Source: an uncultured Candidatus Saccharibacteria bacterium
GTDB lineage: Bacteria; Patescibacteriota; Saccharimonadia; Saccharimonadales; Saccharimonadaceae
DNA length: 46,662 nucleotides
Direction: 5' to 3'
Assembly: GCA_948944455.1 (NCBI GenBank)
Contig: CARBES010000004.1
Location: 1 to 46,662 of the forward strand
In this document: positions 32,117 through 40,110 of the stretch, piece by piece
Position numbering within the stretch: position 1 is the first letter of the stretch
Layout of the letters: every line of letters begins with the position of its first letter
Made by a program: the position numbers and the translations under genes
Notes under the pieces: generated by a model
What the model was told of the DNA's origin: nothing
The model's database searches: none
What the model saw: only the letters and a program-made list of their open reading frames with translations

Positions 32117-32836
32117 ATGTCTACTCCACTCCTCGAATATCGCAATGTTAGTAAAAGCTATAGCGATAAACTCATACTCGATAATATTAATTTGAAACTG
32201 CCTCACGGCAAAATCATCGGCCTACTCGGTCGAAACGGTGCCGGAAAATCCACACTCATCAAACTTACCAACGATCTCCTCGCACTAACTTCCGGCGAAA
32301 TCTTTGTTAATGGCGAGACGGTCGGCGCCCACAGCAAAGAAATTATTGCCTACCTCCCCGAACGCACCTATCTCGATAAACAACTGACTGTCGAACAAAC
32401 AATCAAATTCTTCGCTGAGTTTTATCGTAATTTTGATACCGCAAAAGCCAAAAAATTAGTCAAAGAACTAAACCTTGATCTCTCTCAAAAAGTCTCCAAA
32501 ATGAGCAAAGGTATGCAAGAAAAATTGCAGCTTATTCTCGTTATGAGTCGCAATGCCGAACTCTACATTCTCGACGAACCATTAGGCGGCGTCGACCCAG
32601 CCACTCGAGACTATATTCTCGACACTATTCTCTCAAATTTCAGCGAAGGCGCGAGCGTCATTATCTCAACCCATCTCATCGCCGACATCGAGCGGATTCT
32701 TGACGAGGTTATTTTTATTGATGAAGGCAAAATTTTCCTCACCGGTGACGCCGACGAGCTTCGCAAAGAGCACAACGCGTCGATCGACAAAATTTTCCGC
32801 CAAACTTTCAAAGCTAACGTAAATACTAATAATTAA
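32117..32836 (+). CDS. ABC transporter ATP-binding protein (YtrB/BcrA-like)
   Basis: A 239-residue ATPase. It has Walker A GRNGAGKST (about 38-46), Q-loop region AYLPERTYLDKQLTVEQ, signature MSKGMQEKLQL (about 129) and Walker B LYILDEPLGGVDP (about 150), then the IISTHLIADIE switch His. It belongs to the exporter-type group found in BcrA/YtrB systems. It pairs with the membrane protein that starts ten bases downstream and is under GntR control. The substrate could be a peptide antibiotic or lipid, but is not readable. Confidence 0.93.
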   Translation: MSTPLLEYRNVSKSYSDKLILDNINLKLPHGKIIGLLGRNGAGKSTLIKLTNDLLALTSGEIFVNGETVGAHSKEIIAYLPERTYLDKQLTVEQTIKFFAEFYRNFDTAKAKKLVKELNLDLSQKVSKMSKGMQEKLQLILVMSRNAELYILDEPLGGVDPATRDYILDTILSNFSEGASVIISTHLIADIERILDEVIFIDEGKIFLTGDADELRKEHNASIDKIFRQTFKANVNTNN

Positions 32837-32846
32837 GGAACTTTCT

Positions 32847-33731
32847 ATGCTCGCCAAGCTTATCAAACACAACCTCAAACCTATCTTCAAAAGTATTCTG
32901 CCCTTCATTGTCGCACTTTTTGTTAGTGTTATTCTTTTTAATATCACCGACTATACCCTAGAATATGTCTACGAAACTTTGGAGGATGGTTCTCAGATTC
33001 TGACTGACATTATAGAACCATCCGGCATTCAAATGAGCCTTCACGGATTTTTCAGCCTTGCCACAAAATGTTCAATCATTTTGCTCCTTGCGGCTACCGT
33101 TAGGGCTATTTGGCACCAATTCAAAACATATTTTTATAGCGACCGCGCCTATCTTACGCATACTTTGCCCGTCGCCCGTCGGACGCTCTGGAACGCCGAA
33201 ATTTGCAGTATTGCTATTACTTTTATTGGCGTCATCACCGCCCTCGCACTAAACTGCCTCTTGCTCTCCTTGACCCAAGACGGCGCTCGGGTGCTCGAGT
33301 CCTTTGGTCTCGTCGGAGGTTGCAGCCACTGTGTCGGCGATTATTATTATGTTGAGCCGCGTAGTTTCGGTTTCTATCTTAGCTTCGTCTTCATCATTTT
33401 CGCCGAGTTCGCTTTTATTACGCTCTGCGGGATCACCGGCATGATTATCAAACAGCGCCGCGGCAAAGGATCTTCGCTACTCTTTGGACTCTTATTTTAC
33501 ATGGCCGGGAGCGTTGTTCTGATTGGCATCATTACACTTATTGGCAACTTCTTTGATAAAAGTATCATCCAGCTCTTCGACGGTATGCCACATTCCACTC
33601 CTGGTTATAACCCCGACCTGAGCTATATGGCTCGCACCCTCATCTACATTGGCGCCATATATTCCTGCTATCTTGTCGCTCTATACTTTGTCGATCAGAA
33701 ACTTTTACGTCGTGGTATTAATCTGGATTAG
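32847..33731 (+). CDS. ABC transporter permease subunit
   Basis: A 294-residue membrane protein with six predicted helices (near 15-35, 65-85, 120-145, 175-200, 210-235, 265-285). A typical element is AYLTHTLPVARRTLWNAEI between helices two and three, a coupling segment seen in ABC-2-type permeases. Cys pairs in GGCSHCVGD lie in an external loop. It is the partner of the preceding ATPase. The AAGGAAC ribosome site is modest. The operon probably ends here, because the next gene has its own promoter. Confidence 0.85.
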   Translation: MLAKLIKHNLKPIFKSILPFIVALFVSVILFNITDYTLEYVYETLEDGSQILTDIIEPSGIQMSLHGFFSLATKCSIILLLAATVRAIWHQFKTYFYSDRAYLTHTLPVARRTLWNAEICSIAITFIGVITALALNCLLLSLTQDGARVLESFGLVGGCSHCVGDYYYVEPRSFGFYLSFVFIIFAEFAFITLCGITGMIIKQRRGKGSSLLFGLLFYMAGSVVLIGIITLIGNFFDKSIIQLFDGMPHSTPGYNPDLSYMARTLIYIGAIYSCYLVALYFVDQKLLRRGINLD

Positions 33732-33735
33732 TACC

Positions 33736-33768
33736 TTGTAAATTGCACCCCCCCCCCAGTGATATAAT
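33736..33768 (+). promoter_or_regulatory. Promoter region with a C10 homopolymer between -35 and -10
   Basis: TATAAT at 33763-33768 is preceded by ten consecutive C residues (33748-33757). Candidate -35 elements are TTGTAA (33736-33741, 21-bp spacing) and TTGCAC (33743-33748, 14-bp spacing). Neither is at 17 bp with C10; changes in tract length would move them toward or away from optimal spacing. Confidence 0.65.
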
Positions 33769-33794
33769 AAAATTATTATAAAATAGGAAAAATT

Positions 33795-34703
33795 ATGCAA
33801 GGTTTAATCCTCAAAAATGTATCCAAAACCTTTGCCGGCAAAAAAGTTGTCGACAAAATCTCGCTCGAGCTGACCAAGCCTAGCGTCTACGGGTTACTCG
33901 GCACCAACGGCGCTGGCAAGACTACTACCATCCGTATGATTCTTGGTATTCTTAAAAAGGATAGCGGCGAAATCACCTGGAACGGACAAGCGGTCGACCG
34001 CAAGAGTGTCAATTTTGGTTATCTACCAGAAGAACGCGGCATCTACCCGAAAATTAAAATTTACGACCAGCTCATGTATTTCGCCGAGCTGAAAGGTATG
34101 GACAAAGTTACCGCCGACAAATCAATTCGCAAATGGGCTAAAATTCTTAAAGTCGAAGAATATCTCGAAATGCCAGCTGAAAAGCTGTCCAAAGGCAATC
34201 AACAAAAAATCCAGTTCATGACCGCAATCATTCATAATCCTGACCTCGTCGTGCTCGACGAGCCATTTAGTGGGCTCGATCCGGTCAATACTGAAATTCT
34301 GAAAAATATCATCATTGACTTAGTTCGTCATGGTAAATACATCATTATGTCCGCCCATCAAATGTCTACAATTGAGGAATTCTGTACTGACATCCTCATT
34401 CTTAATCGCGGCAAAACCGTCCTCCAAGGCAATCTAAAAGACATCAAAGCCGCTTATCCCGCTAACCGTGTCGTCATTGATACGACGAGTGATATTACAA
34501 AGTATCTAAAACAAGCCAAATTAGCGGTCGAAAACGAGAAAGACCACCAATATACTATCAAGATTAAGCACGAGAATGCAGCACGTGAGCTGCTCGAACA
34601 GCTCGTCGCAGACCATATCACGATCGACCGATTCGAAATTATGAAACCAACTCTAAACGATATTTTCATCGAAAAAGTAGGAGCCACAAATGCAAACTCG
34701 TAA
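33795..34703 (+). CDS. ABC transporter ATP-binding protein (NatA-like)
   Basis: A 302-residue ATPase with Walker A GTNGAGKTT (about 36-44), YLPEERGIYPKIKIYDQL, signature LSKGNQQKIQF (about 131) and Walker B LVVLDEPFSGLDPVN. After the ATPase core a C-terminal domain of about 80 residues (residues 220-302) contains two small alpha/beta units, as in NatA-type exporters. It overlaps the following permease gene by 14 bp, so translation is coupled. Its promoter holds a poly-C tract and may be phase-variable. Substrate unknown; Na+ or small-molecule export is typical for the family. Confidence 0.93.
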   Translation: MQGLILKNVSKTFAGKKVVDKISLELTKPSVYGLLGTNGAGKTTTIRMILGILKKDSGEITWNGQAVDRKSVNFGYLPEERGIYPKIKIYDQLMYFAELKGMDKVTADKSIRKWAKILKVEEYLEMPAEKLSKGNQQKIQFMTAIIHNPDLVVLDEPFSGLDPVNTEILKNIIIDLVRHGKYIIMSAHQMSTIEEFCTDILILNRGKTVLQGNLKDIKAAYPANRVVIDTTSDITKYLKQAKLAVENEKDHQYTIKIKHENAARELLEQLVADHITIDRFEIMKPTLNDIFIEKVGATNANS

Positions 34704-35913
34704 CTTCCACAACATCCTTACTGTTATCAAATTTACTATGCGCGACATTCTTGGTCGTAAATCCTTTCGTATTTCTACCGCTATCATCACTATCCTCATC
34801 ATTCTTGGTTTTAATATCCCTAACTTCCTCAATTCGTTTACTAACGAGGGATCTTCATCTGACACCATTCTTGTGCTCGATCGCGACAATGTTTTTGAGG
34901 GCAGGATCCCAGAATATGACGATCTTGAACTTAGCACAGAAAGCACTGAGGCTATCGAAGAAAAAATAATGAATGATGAAATTAGCGCCGCTATTTACAT
35001 CTCTCGCACCGACAGTGGATCGCCACATCTACAATACCTTGTCAAAAACATGGTCGCCGCTAGCGAAATGCCGACCAAGCTGCTTGATGCTTTCATTTAT
35101 CAATATATCGCCAACCAAGTCAACAAGCTAAATCTCACTCCAACCCAAACCCAGCAAATCCTACCAAGTTTTCGCGTCACAACCTCGCAGGTCGATACGC
35201 AAGAAGTTGGCGGTAATATTTTCGTCATGATGATACTTTCCTGCATCCTCTTCTTTGCGATTTATTTTTGCGCCTACCAAGTCTCAATCTCTATCACCGT
35301 TGAAAAAACTTCCAAAATCATGGAAACCTTGGTTACATCAACAACGCCTCGTACTATCATTCTTGGTAAAACCATCGGTATCGGTCTTGTCGGACTAATA
35401 CAAATTCTTCTTTTTGCTATTGTCGCCCTCATCAGTGCCTATACTTTCCTTGATCCGACTTTGCTTAATGCAATGTTCGACCTATCTACTTTCACGCCAC
35501 TCCTCGCTATCATTATGATTGTTTATTTTATTCTTGGATATTTCATGTACGCACTACTTTACGCTTTAACTGGCTCCACTGTTAGCAAGCCCGAGGATGT
35601 TCAATCCGCCAATATGCCAATTGCTTTTATTACCATGATTGGCTTCTACCTCTCTTATTTCACTCTCAGCGACCCGACTGGCGATCTTAATTTCATTGCC
35701 GCGCTCCTACCAATCTCATCACCATTCTGCATGCCATTACGCGTTATGATGGGTATCGCTAGCGCCTGGGAAGTTGCGCTTTCGATTACCATCCTTATTG
35801 TTGCCTGCGTCATTATTGCCCATATCGCCATCAAAATCTATAGCAACGCTATTCTTAACTATGGCACTAAAATGAGCCTTGGCAGCTTATTGAAAATCTA
35901 TAAGGAAAAATAA
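34690..35913 (+). CDS. ABC-2 type permease (NatB-like)
   Basis: A 407-residue permease. One N-terminal helix (about 26-46) is followed by an external domain of about 130 residues (SSSDTILVLDRDNVFEGRIPEY and onward), then five C-terminal helices from about 178 to 395. The segment VEKTSKIMETLVTSTTPRTIILGK is the coupling-helix signature of NatB-type proteins. It overlaps the ATPase gene by 14 bp (start inside its 3' end, with AAGTAGGAG as ribosome site). Together they form a two-gene exporter. A terminator follows. Confidence 0.92.
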   Translation: MQTRNFHNILTVIKFTMRDILGRKSFRISTAIITILIILGFNIPNFLNSFTNEGSSSDTILVLDRDNVFEGRIPEYDDLELSTESTEAIEEKIMNDEISAAIYISRTDSGSPHLQYLVKNMVAASEMPTKLLDAFIYQYIANQVNKLNLTPTQTQQILPSFRVTTSQVDTQEVGGNIFVMMILSCILFFAIYFCAYQVSISITVEKTSKIMETLVTSTTPRTIILGKTIGIGLVGLIQILLFAIVALISAYTFLDPTLLNAMFDLSTFTPLLAIIMIVYFILGYFMYALLYALTGSTVSKPEDVQSANMPIAFITMIGFYLSYFTLSDPTGDLNFIAALLPISSPFCMPLRVMMGIASAWEVALSITILIVACVIIAHIAIKIYSNAILNYGTKMSLGSLLKIYKEK

Positions 35914-35936
35914 ATAAAAAATCCGTAAGCCCCCAC

Positions 35937-35972
35937 AAAGTCGTAGTCTGTTTATTAGACTACGACTTTTTG
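35937..35972 (+). terminator. Terminator after the NatAB-like genes
   Basis: A perfect 13-bp stem (AAAGTCGTAGTCT / AGACTACGACTTT), loop GTTTATT, ending in five T residues. Confidence 0.92.
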
Positions 35973-36013
35973 CTTCCTAAAAACAAACTTAACACAAATT
36001 TAATGAATCGTTG

Positions 36014-36019
36014 TATAAT
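36014..36019 (+). promoter_or_regulatory. -10 box of the Lys/Thr-rich membrane protein gene
   Basis: TATAAT preceded by TTG; predicted start near 36026 gives a leader of about 29 nt with AAGGAGG before the GTG at 36055, so this gene is not leaderless. Confidence 0.65.
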
Positions 36020-36054
36020 GGTTATGAATAATATAAAACCACTAAGGAGGAATT

Positions 36055-36840
36055 GTGGCTGAAACTAAAGCACACAAAACTGCGAGCTCCGGTAAGGCAA
36101 CTAAGACCGCCAAAACGGACAAGAAAACTACCAAAACTACTAAGCCAGTACAAAAAACAACCGCAACAAAAACAACTAAAACTACTAAAGCAACTGCCGC
36201 TGTCAGCAAACCAACCACTACGGCTACCAATAGTAAGTCGCAGCCAGTCAAAAAGAGCGGCTTCGCAAAAGTTGTACTTTGGATTATCAGCTTGCTAGCA
36301 CTCGCAGCTGTCGTTACGGCAATCGTTGTCTGTGTTATTAATAAAAATACTAACTCTGTCTATGTCGAAACCAGCAAAGGTGAGAAAATCGAAACTGCCT
36401 ATGTTGGCTTTAACGATGACAAATTCCGTATTAAGATCCCGACTAGCTACAAGGCTATGGAAGAAAAAGAGATCAAAGAAAAGTATGGCAGTGAGGCGCC
36501 TAATGCTGTCTATGCAAACGACAACGATACAATCAATATCGCAGTTAGCACTACTGATAACGCTCTAGCAAATGACCAAATCGAAGAATATCTCAAAGCG
36601 ATGAAGAGTATCCTTGGGCTTGGTGGCGATCTACTTGGCGACAATTATTATCAAGTCGGCGACCATAATGTTGCAACAATCCAACTCGATACAAAATCAA
36701 ACGAAGGGAACTACTACAATAATATGATGTTCTTCTCCGTAGATGGTAAGCTCGCTATCGTCACCTTCAACTGCACTAGCGACCTAAAGGACGAGTATAT
36801 GCCAGTAGGTGACTTCGTCATTAAGTCACTTGCTTTCTAG
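36055..36840 (+). CDS. Single-pass membrane protein with a Lys/Thr-rich cytoplasmic tail
   Basis: A 261-residue protein. Residues 1-70 are a low-complexity Lys/Thr/Ala tail with KTTK-like repeats; residues about 73-95 form a transmembrane helix (VVLWIISLLALAAVVTAIVV), so the remaining 165 residues face outward. The outer domain (DDKFRIKIPTSYKAMEEKEI, INIAVSTTDNALANDQIEEYL, VATIQLDTKSNEG, YNNMMFFSVDGKLAIVTFNC) has the pattern of a PsbP/DcrB-like alpha-beta fold often found in surface proteins. The GTG start follows AAGGAGG. The basic tail resembles that of FtsE in this window in composition. Function unknown. Confidence 0.75.
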   Translation: MAETKAHKTASSGKATKTAKTDKKTTKTTKPVQKTTATKTTKTTKATAAVSKPTTTATNSKSQPVKKSGFAKVVLWIISLLALAAVVTAIVVCVINKNTNSVYVETSKGEKIETAYVGFNDDKFRIKIPTSYKAMEEKEIKEKYGSEAPNAVYANDNDTINIAVSTTDNALANDQIEEYLKAMKSILGLGGDLLGDNYYQVGDHNVATIQLDTKSNEGNYYNNMMFFSVDGKLAIVTFNCTSDLKDEYMPVGDFVIKSLAF

Positions 36841-36859
36841 GTCTTTAAAGGCAAACCTG

Positions 36860-36890
36860 AAAATCTCCTCGCTCTAGCGGGGAGATTTTA
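36860..36890 (+). terminator. Terminator after the Lys/Thr-rich membrane protein gene
   Basis: A 13-bp stem with one G-U pair (AAAATCTCCTCGC / GCGGGGAGATTTT) and loop TCTA; the T tract is part of the stem. Confidence 0.8.
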
Positions 36891-36898
36891 TCATACTG

Positions 36899-36904
36899 TA
36901 TAAT
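36899..36904 (+). promoter_or_regulatory. -10 box of the Y-family polymerase gene, leaderless
   Basis: TATAAT ends 7 nt before the ATG at 36912; no ribosome site. Confidence 0.75.
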
Positions 36905-36911
36905 ATACCTT

Positions 36912-38396
36912 ATGGAACGGATCTATGCAGCTATTGATCTTAAATCTTTCTTCGCTTCAGTCGAATGTGTCCGACGTGGCCTTGATCCGCTATCCACACA
37001 TCTCGTTGTTGCCGACCCAACTCGCACCGAAAAAACTATTTGTCTAGCGATTTCTCCCGCACTCAAAGCCTGCGGACTACCCGGACGCGCCCGACTCTTT
37101 GAAGTATTGCAAAAAGTCCAGGAAATCAACGCTGAGCGTGCCAGTCACGTGCCATATCACCGCCTAAGCGGCAGTTCTTGCTTTGCCGACGAACTAGCGC
37201 AAAACCCTGACTTAGCGCTCAACTTTGTAATCGCCCCACCTCACATGAAAGACTATGTCGAAACTAGCGCCAATATTTACCGCACTTATCTCCGTTTTGT
37301 TGCGCCTGAAGATATCTTCGTCTATTCAATTGATGAAGTTTTTCTCGATCTAACTAGCTATCTCAAGATGTATCAAATGACACCGAGTCAACTCGTTACT
37401 AAGCTAGTTTCAGAAGTTTTTCGGCTCACTGGTATTACTGCCACCGCTGGTATTGGTACTAATCTATACCTAGCAAAAGTCGCGCTTGATATTCTCGCCA
37501 AACACGCCCAACCTAATAGCGCTGGTGTCCGCATCGCCGAGCTCAACGAGCTTAGCTTTCGTAAACAGCTCTGGACTCACCATCCGCTCACCGACTTCTG
37601 GCGTATCGGCCCCGGATACGATCGTAAGCTCCGTGAACATTGTATGTTTACCATGGGAGATGTTGCACGATGTTCGCTAGAAAACATAGAACTCCTATAC
37701 AAACTTTTTGGCGTCAACGCCGAACTACTTATCGACCATGCTTGGGGCTACGAGAGTGCTACTATCGCTAGTGTCAAACATTATCGTCCTAGCGCCACTA
37801 GCCTCAGCTCTGGTCAGGTCTTGCAGTGCCCTTACAGCTTTGATAAAGCTCGGATTATTGTTCAAGAGATGTCCGACGCTTTAACGCTTAGCATGCTTGA
37901 AAAAGGCTTCCTAACCGACCAGCTCATCCTCCATATTAGCTACGACGTCTCTAGTTTAGAGCAATGTCCGGACTACCACGGGCCACGCTCCCACGATCGC
38001 TACGGTCGCGAAAAACCTAAATCCGCTCACGGTACATTTCGTTTATCCGAACCGACGGCCTCCACCCACCAAACTCGCGATGGCTTTCTCCAGCTTTACG
38101 ACGAGCTTGTCGACCCGCGTCTTTCTATCCGCAAGATCACTCTCACAGTTGGTGAGCTAGTACCGAAAGACTCCACGCATCCACAACCAGCCTATCAGCA
38201 AACTCAGCTTTTTGTCGAACCATCCACACTTAACGAACTGGCGCAAAAAGCAAACGACAATAACGATAAGCTCCAATCTGCTATCCTTAATATCCAAAAA
38301 CGCTATGGTAAGAACGCTATCCTAAAAGGTCTTAATTTCGAAGACGGCGCTACCGCTATCAATCGTAATCACCAAATCGGCGGACATAAGGAATAA
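36912..38396 (+). CDS. Y-family DNA polymerase (UvrX/UmuC-like)
   Basis: Translesion polymerase of 494 residues. The palm begins IYAAIDLKSFFASVECVRRG (first metal Asp, steric-gate region FF), with the SIDEVFLDLT motif (about 140) for the second metal site, and ATAGIGTNLYLAKVALDILAK. The helix-hairpin-helix region TDFWRIGPGYDRKLREH and the little finger follow. The insert after HYRPSATSLSSGQVLQCPYSF and the DYHGPRSHDRYGREKPKSAHG block are characteristic of the UvrX/YqjW branch in Firmicutes and their plasmids, not the DinB of most CPR. It is followed by a YolD-like gene after five bases, as in Firmicutes, suggesting joint transfer. Confidence 0.92.
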   Translation: MERIYAAIDLKSFFASVECVRRGLDPLSTHLVVADPTRTEKTICLAISPALKACGLPGRARLFEVLQKVQEINAERASHVPYHRLSGSSCFADELAQNPDLALNFVIAPPHMKDYVETSANIYRTYLRFVAPEDIFVYSIDEVFLDLTSYLKMYQMTPSQLVTKLVSEVFRLTGITATAGIGTNLYLAKVALDILAKHAQPNSAGVRIAELNELSFRKQLWTHHPLTDFWRIGPGYDRKLREHCMFTMGDVARCSLENIELLYKLFGVNAELLIDHAWGYESATIASVKHYRPSATSLSSGQVLQCPYSFDKARIIVQEMSDALTLSMLEKGFLTDQLILHISYDVSSLEQCPDYHGPRSHDRYGREKPKSAHGTFRLSEPTASTHQTRDGFLQLYDELVDPRLSIRKITLTVGELVPKDSTHPQPAYQQTQLFVEPSTLNELAQKANDNNDKLQSAILNIQKRYGKNAILKGLNFEDGATAINRNHQIGGHKE

Positions 38397-38401
38397 TTAA
38401 T

Positions 38402-38701
38402 ATGAGTGCAAATTCCGCTTCTTTCGTACCCAACATTACCGGACCAACTTCTGACGAGTCTTCACTTGACCCGCACCGTTACAATGACATCATCCATCGC
38501 AACCGACCAGTTTCGTTAGCTCATCCGCCTATGAGCCTCGAGGCTCGCTCGGCTCAGTTTGCTCCCTTCGCCACACTTAGCCGCTATCACGAAATCATTA
38601 AATCTATCGACAAGTCAGCCCAAAATCAAATCGACGTTGATCGTAGAAAATCACTCATCAACATCGACCAGCCAAACTATCTAGAAGATTTAAATGTATA
38701 G
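38402..38701 (+). CDS. YolD-like protein, partner of the Y-family polymerase
   Basis: A 99-residue protein. The segment HRYNDIIHRNRPVSLAHPPMSLEARSAQFAPFATLSRYHEIIKS is strongly reminiscent of YolD-like/UvrX-operon proteins (pattern D-I-I, HP.MS...RAAQFAPFAAL). In Firmicutes these genes follow uvrX-type polymerases in mobile elements; YolD has been proposed to act like UmuD as an accessory subunit. Start ATG at 38402 follows AAGGAATAATT. Its 3' end overlaps the convergent metallo-hydrolase remnant by 12 bp, with no terminator between. Confidence 0.82.
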   Translation: MSANSASFVPNITGPTSDESSLDPHRYNDIIHRNRPVSLAHPPMSLEARSAQFAPFATLSRYHEIIKSIDKSAQNQIDVDRRKSLINIDQPNYLEDLNV

Positions 38702-38968
38702 ACTCTCATTCGGATCAAGAGCTGCACATTCTGCGCCAATTTCATCGCAAACCATTTTTATCCAATTATTATTGAAATTTTTACCAAGCTCTGACAAAAC
38801 CGCATCATGCATTGGAACAACATTTTCCGGTTTAGTCGACCGGACATAATTCATGCTCTCGCTTAATTTTAACCACGGCGCTGCTACCGGTACACAAAGT
38901 ACTTTCGCCCGTCCATCAGGCGGAAGATAATCAAACGAGTCGCCTGGATTTACCACCATATCATTCAC
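38690..38968 (-). pseudogene. C-terminal remnant of a metallo-beta-lactamase-fold hydrolase
   Basis: The 92-residue frame reads VVNPGDSFDYLPPDGRAKVLCVPVAAPWLKLSESMNYV and KPENVVPMHDAVLSE, matching the last third of UlaG-like MBL-fold proteins (GDS, VPV.GPWL, P.H). The N-terminal HxHxDH metal site is missing; the frame is closed by a TAG about 30 bp upstream of the GTG. Only one metal ligand pair (D and H) would remain. A TGCTATCAT -10-like element stands 10 nt before an in-frame ATG at 38959, so a short product might still be made. I treat it as a decayed gene. Confidence 0.6.
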
Positions 38969-39020
38969 AATGATAGCATATCTTATAGCCGCCTAATTCT
39001 TAGCTATCATTATATTAGAT

Positions 39021-39041
39021 ACGTTGTAAATTTTACAACGT
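39021..39041. repeat. 21-bp palindrome ACGTTGTAAA-T-TTTACAACGT
   Basis: Two perfect 10-bp arms around one T, about 10 bp upstream of a -35 box. It shares the GTTGTAA core with the sites at 25365 and 20007. Confidence 0.8.
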
Positions 39042-39049
39042 TTAATCGG

Positions 39050-39079
39050 TTGACGAATCAATGATCGCTCAACTATAAT
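39050..39079 (+). promoter_or_regulatory. Sigma70 promoter upstream of the CDF gene
   Basis: TTGACG (39050-39055), 18 bp, TATAAT (39074-39079). It implies a leader of about 98 nt before the CDF ATG, long for this window. A second weaker -10 (GATAAAAT, ending 39150) lies closer. Confidence 0.7.
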
Positions 39080-39183
39080 CAAGCTAAGCTGATTTTCTTT
39101 CATTGACCGTACGCAAACTTGGAGCCTTTCCTACAAAATTTTGATAAAATTTCTAACAATTATTCTAAACAGGGAATTATCTT

Positions 39184-40095
39184 ATGTCAAAATCTCCTAA
39201 ATCAGAGAGGAATATTCTGATTGCCTTTTTATTAAACCTCGGTTTTTCAGTCTACGAGTTTATCGGCGGCAGTCTTACTGGTAGCGTCGCTATAGTTTCT
39301 GACGCAATTCATGATATCGGCGATGCAATGAGCATCGGCCTATCTTATTTCCTCGAGCGCAAAAGTAAACACCAACCCGATCAAGCTTACACCTATGGTT
39401 ACCTCCGCTATTCTGTACTCGGTAGCCTAATCACAACCGTTATCCTCTTGCTAGGATCAGTCTTCGTTATTACTAATGCAATTTCTCGCGTTATTCATCC
39501 AGTCGAGATTCACTACGACGGCATGATCATTCTCGCCGTCATTGGCGTCATTGTGAACTTTCTTGCCGCTTTCTTCACTCGCAAGGGCGATTCGCTCAAC
39601 CAAAAGTCCGTCAATCTTCACATGCTCGAGGACGTACTTGGCTGGATCGTTGTCCTAATCGGCGCCATTGTCATGCGCTTCACTAATTTTAGCTATATCG
39701 ATCCAATTCTCTCGATTATTGTCGCCGGATTTATCTTTTGGCAAGCTCTCATGAGCTTTCAAAACATTCTTAATGTTTTCCTCGAAAAAGCTCCCAATAA
39801 TATTTCACCCGATCAACTCTGCGAACATCTACTCAAACTAAAAGGTATCGAAGACGTACATCATGTTCATCTTTGGAGTATGGATGGATTTCATAACTAC
39901 GCCACACTCCATGTCGTCACGAAAGACGAGTCCACCAAAATTAAAAATCTAATTCGCGATGAACTTACCAAACACGGCATTAGTCACTCAACTATCGAGC
40001 TAGAAAACCCTGGTGAACATTGTCACGATGATCACTGCAATGTAGAACCGACAAAAGTCCACGCTCATGCCCACCAACACGGACACAAGCACTAA
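39184..40095 (+). CDS. Cation diffusion facilitator family transporter
   Basis: A 303-residue metal/proton antiporter exporting Zn2+ or related ions. Six helices cover about 8-200. The metal site is seen as HDIGD (about 42-46) in helix 2 and HMLEDVLGW (about 148-156) in helix 5, an H-D / H-D set typical of Zn2+-type CDFs. A cytoplasmic C-terminal domain has HHVHLWSMDGFHNYATLHVV, and the protein ends in a His-rich tail (HCHDDHC, HAHAHQHGHKH) that may sense or buffer metal. The ATG at 39184 follows AGGGAATTATCTT. It converges on the flavodoxin gene with a 15-bp gap. Confidence 0.95.
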   Translation: MSKSPKSERNILIAFLLNLGFSVYEFIGGSLTGSVAIVSDAIHDIGDAMSIGLSYFLERKSKHQPDQAYTYGYLRYSVLGSLITTVILLLGSVFVITNAISRVIHPVEIHYDGMIILAVIGVIVNFLAAFFTRKGDSLNQKSVNLHMLEDVLGWIVVLIGAIVMRFTNFSYIDPILSIIVAGFIFWQALMSFQNILNVFLEKAPNNISPDQLCEHLLKLKGIEDVHHVHLWSMDGFHNYATLHVVTKDESTKIKNLIRDELTKHGISHSTIELENPGEHCHDDHCNVEPTKVHAHAHQHGHKH

Positions 40096-40110
40096 ACTTC
40101 GTCGTCGCTA

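Noticed and set aside
36060..36250. Tandem DNA repeat in the Lys/Thr-rich region
   Set aside because: The repetition is loose and codon-level (KTTK), explained by low-complexity protein composition.
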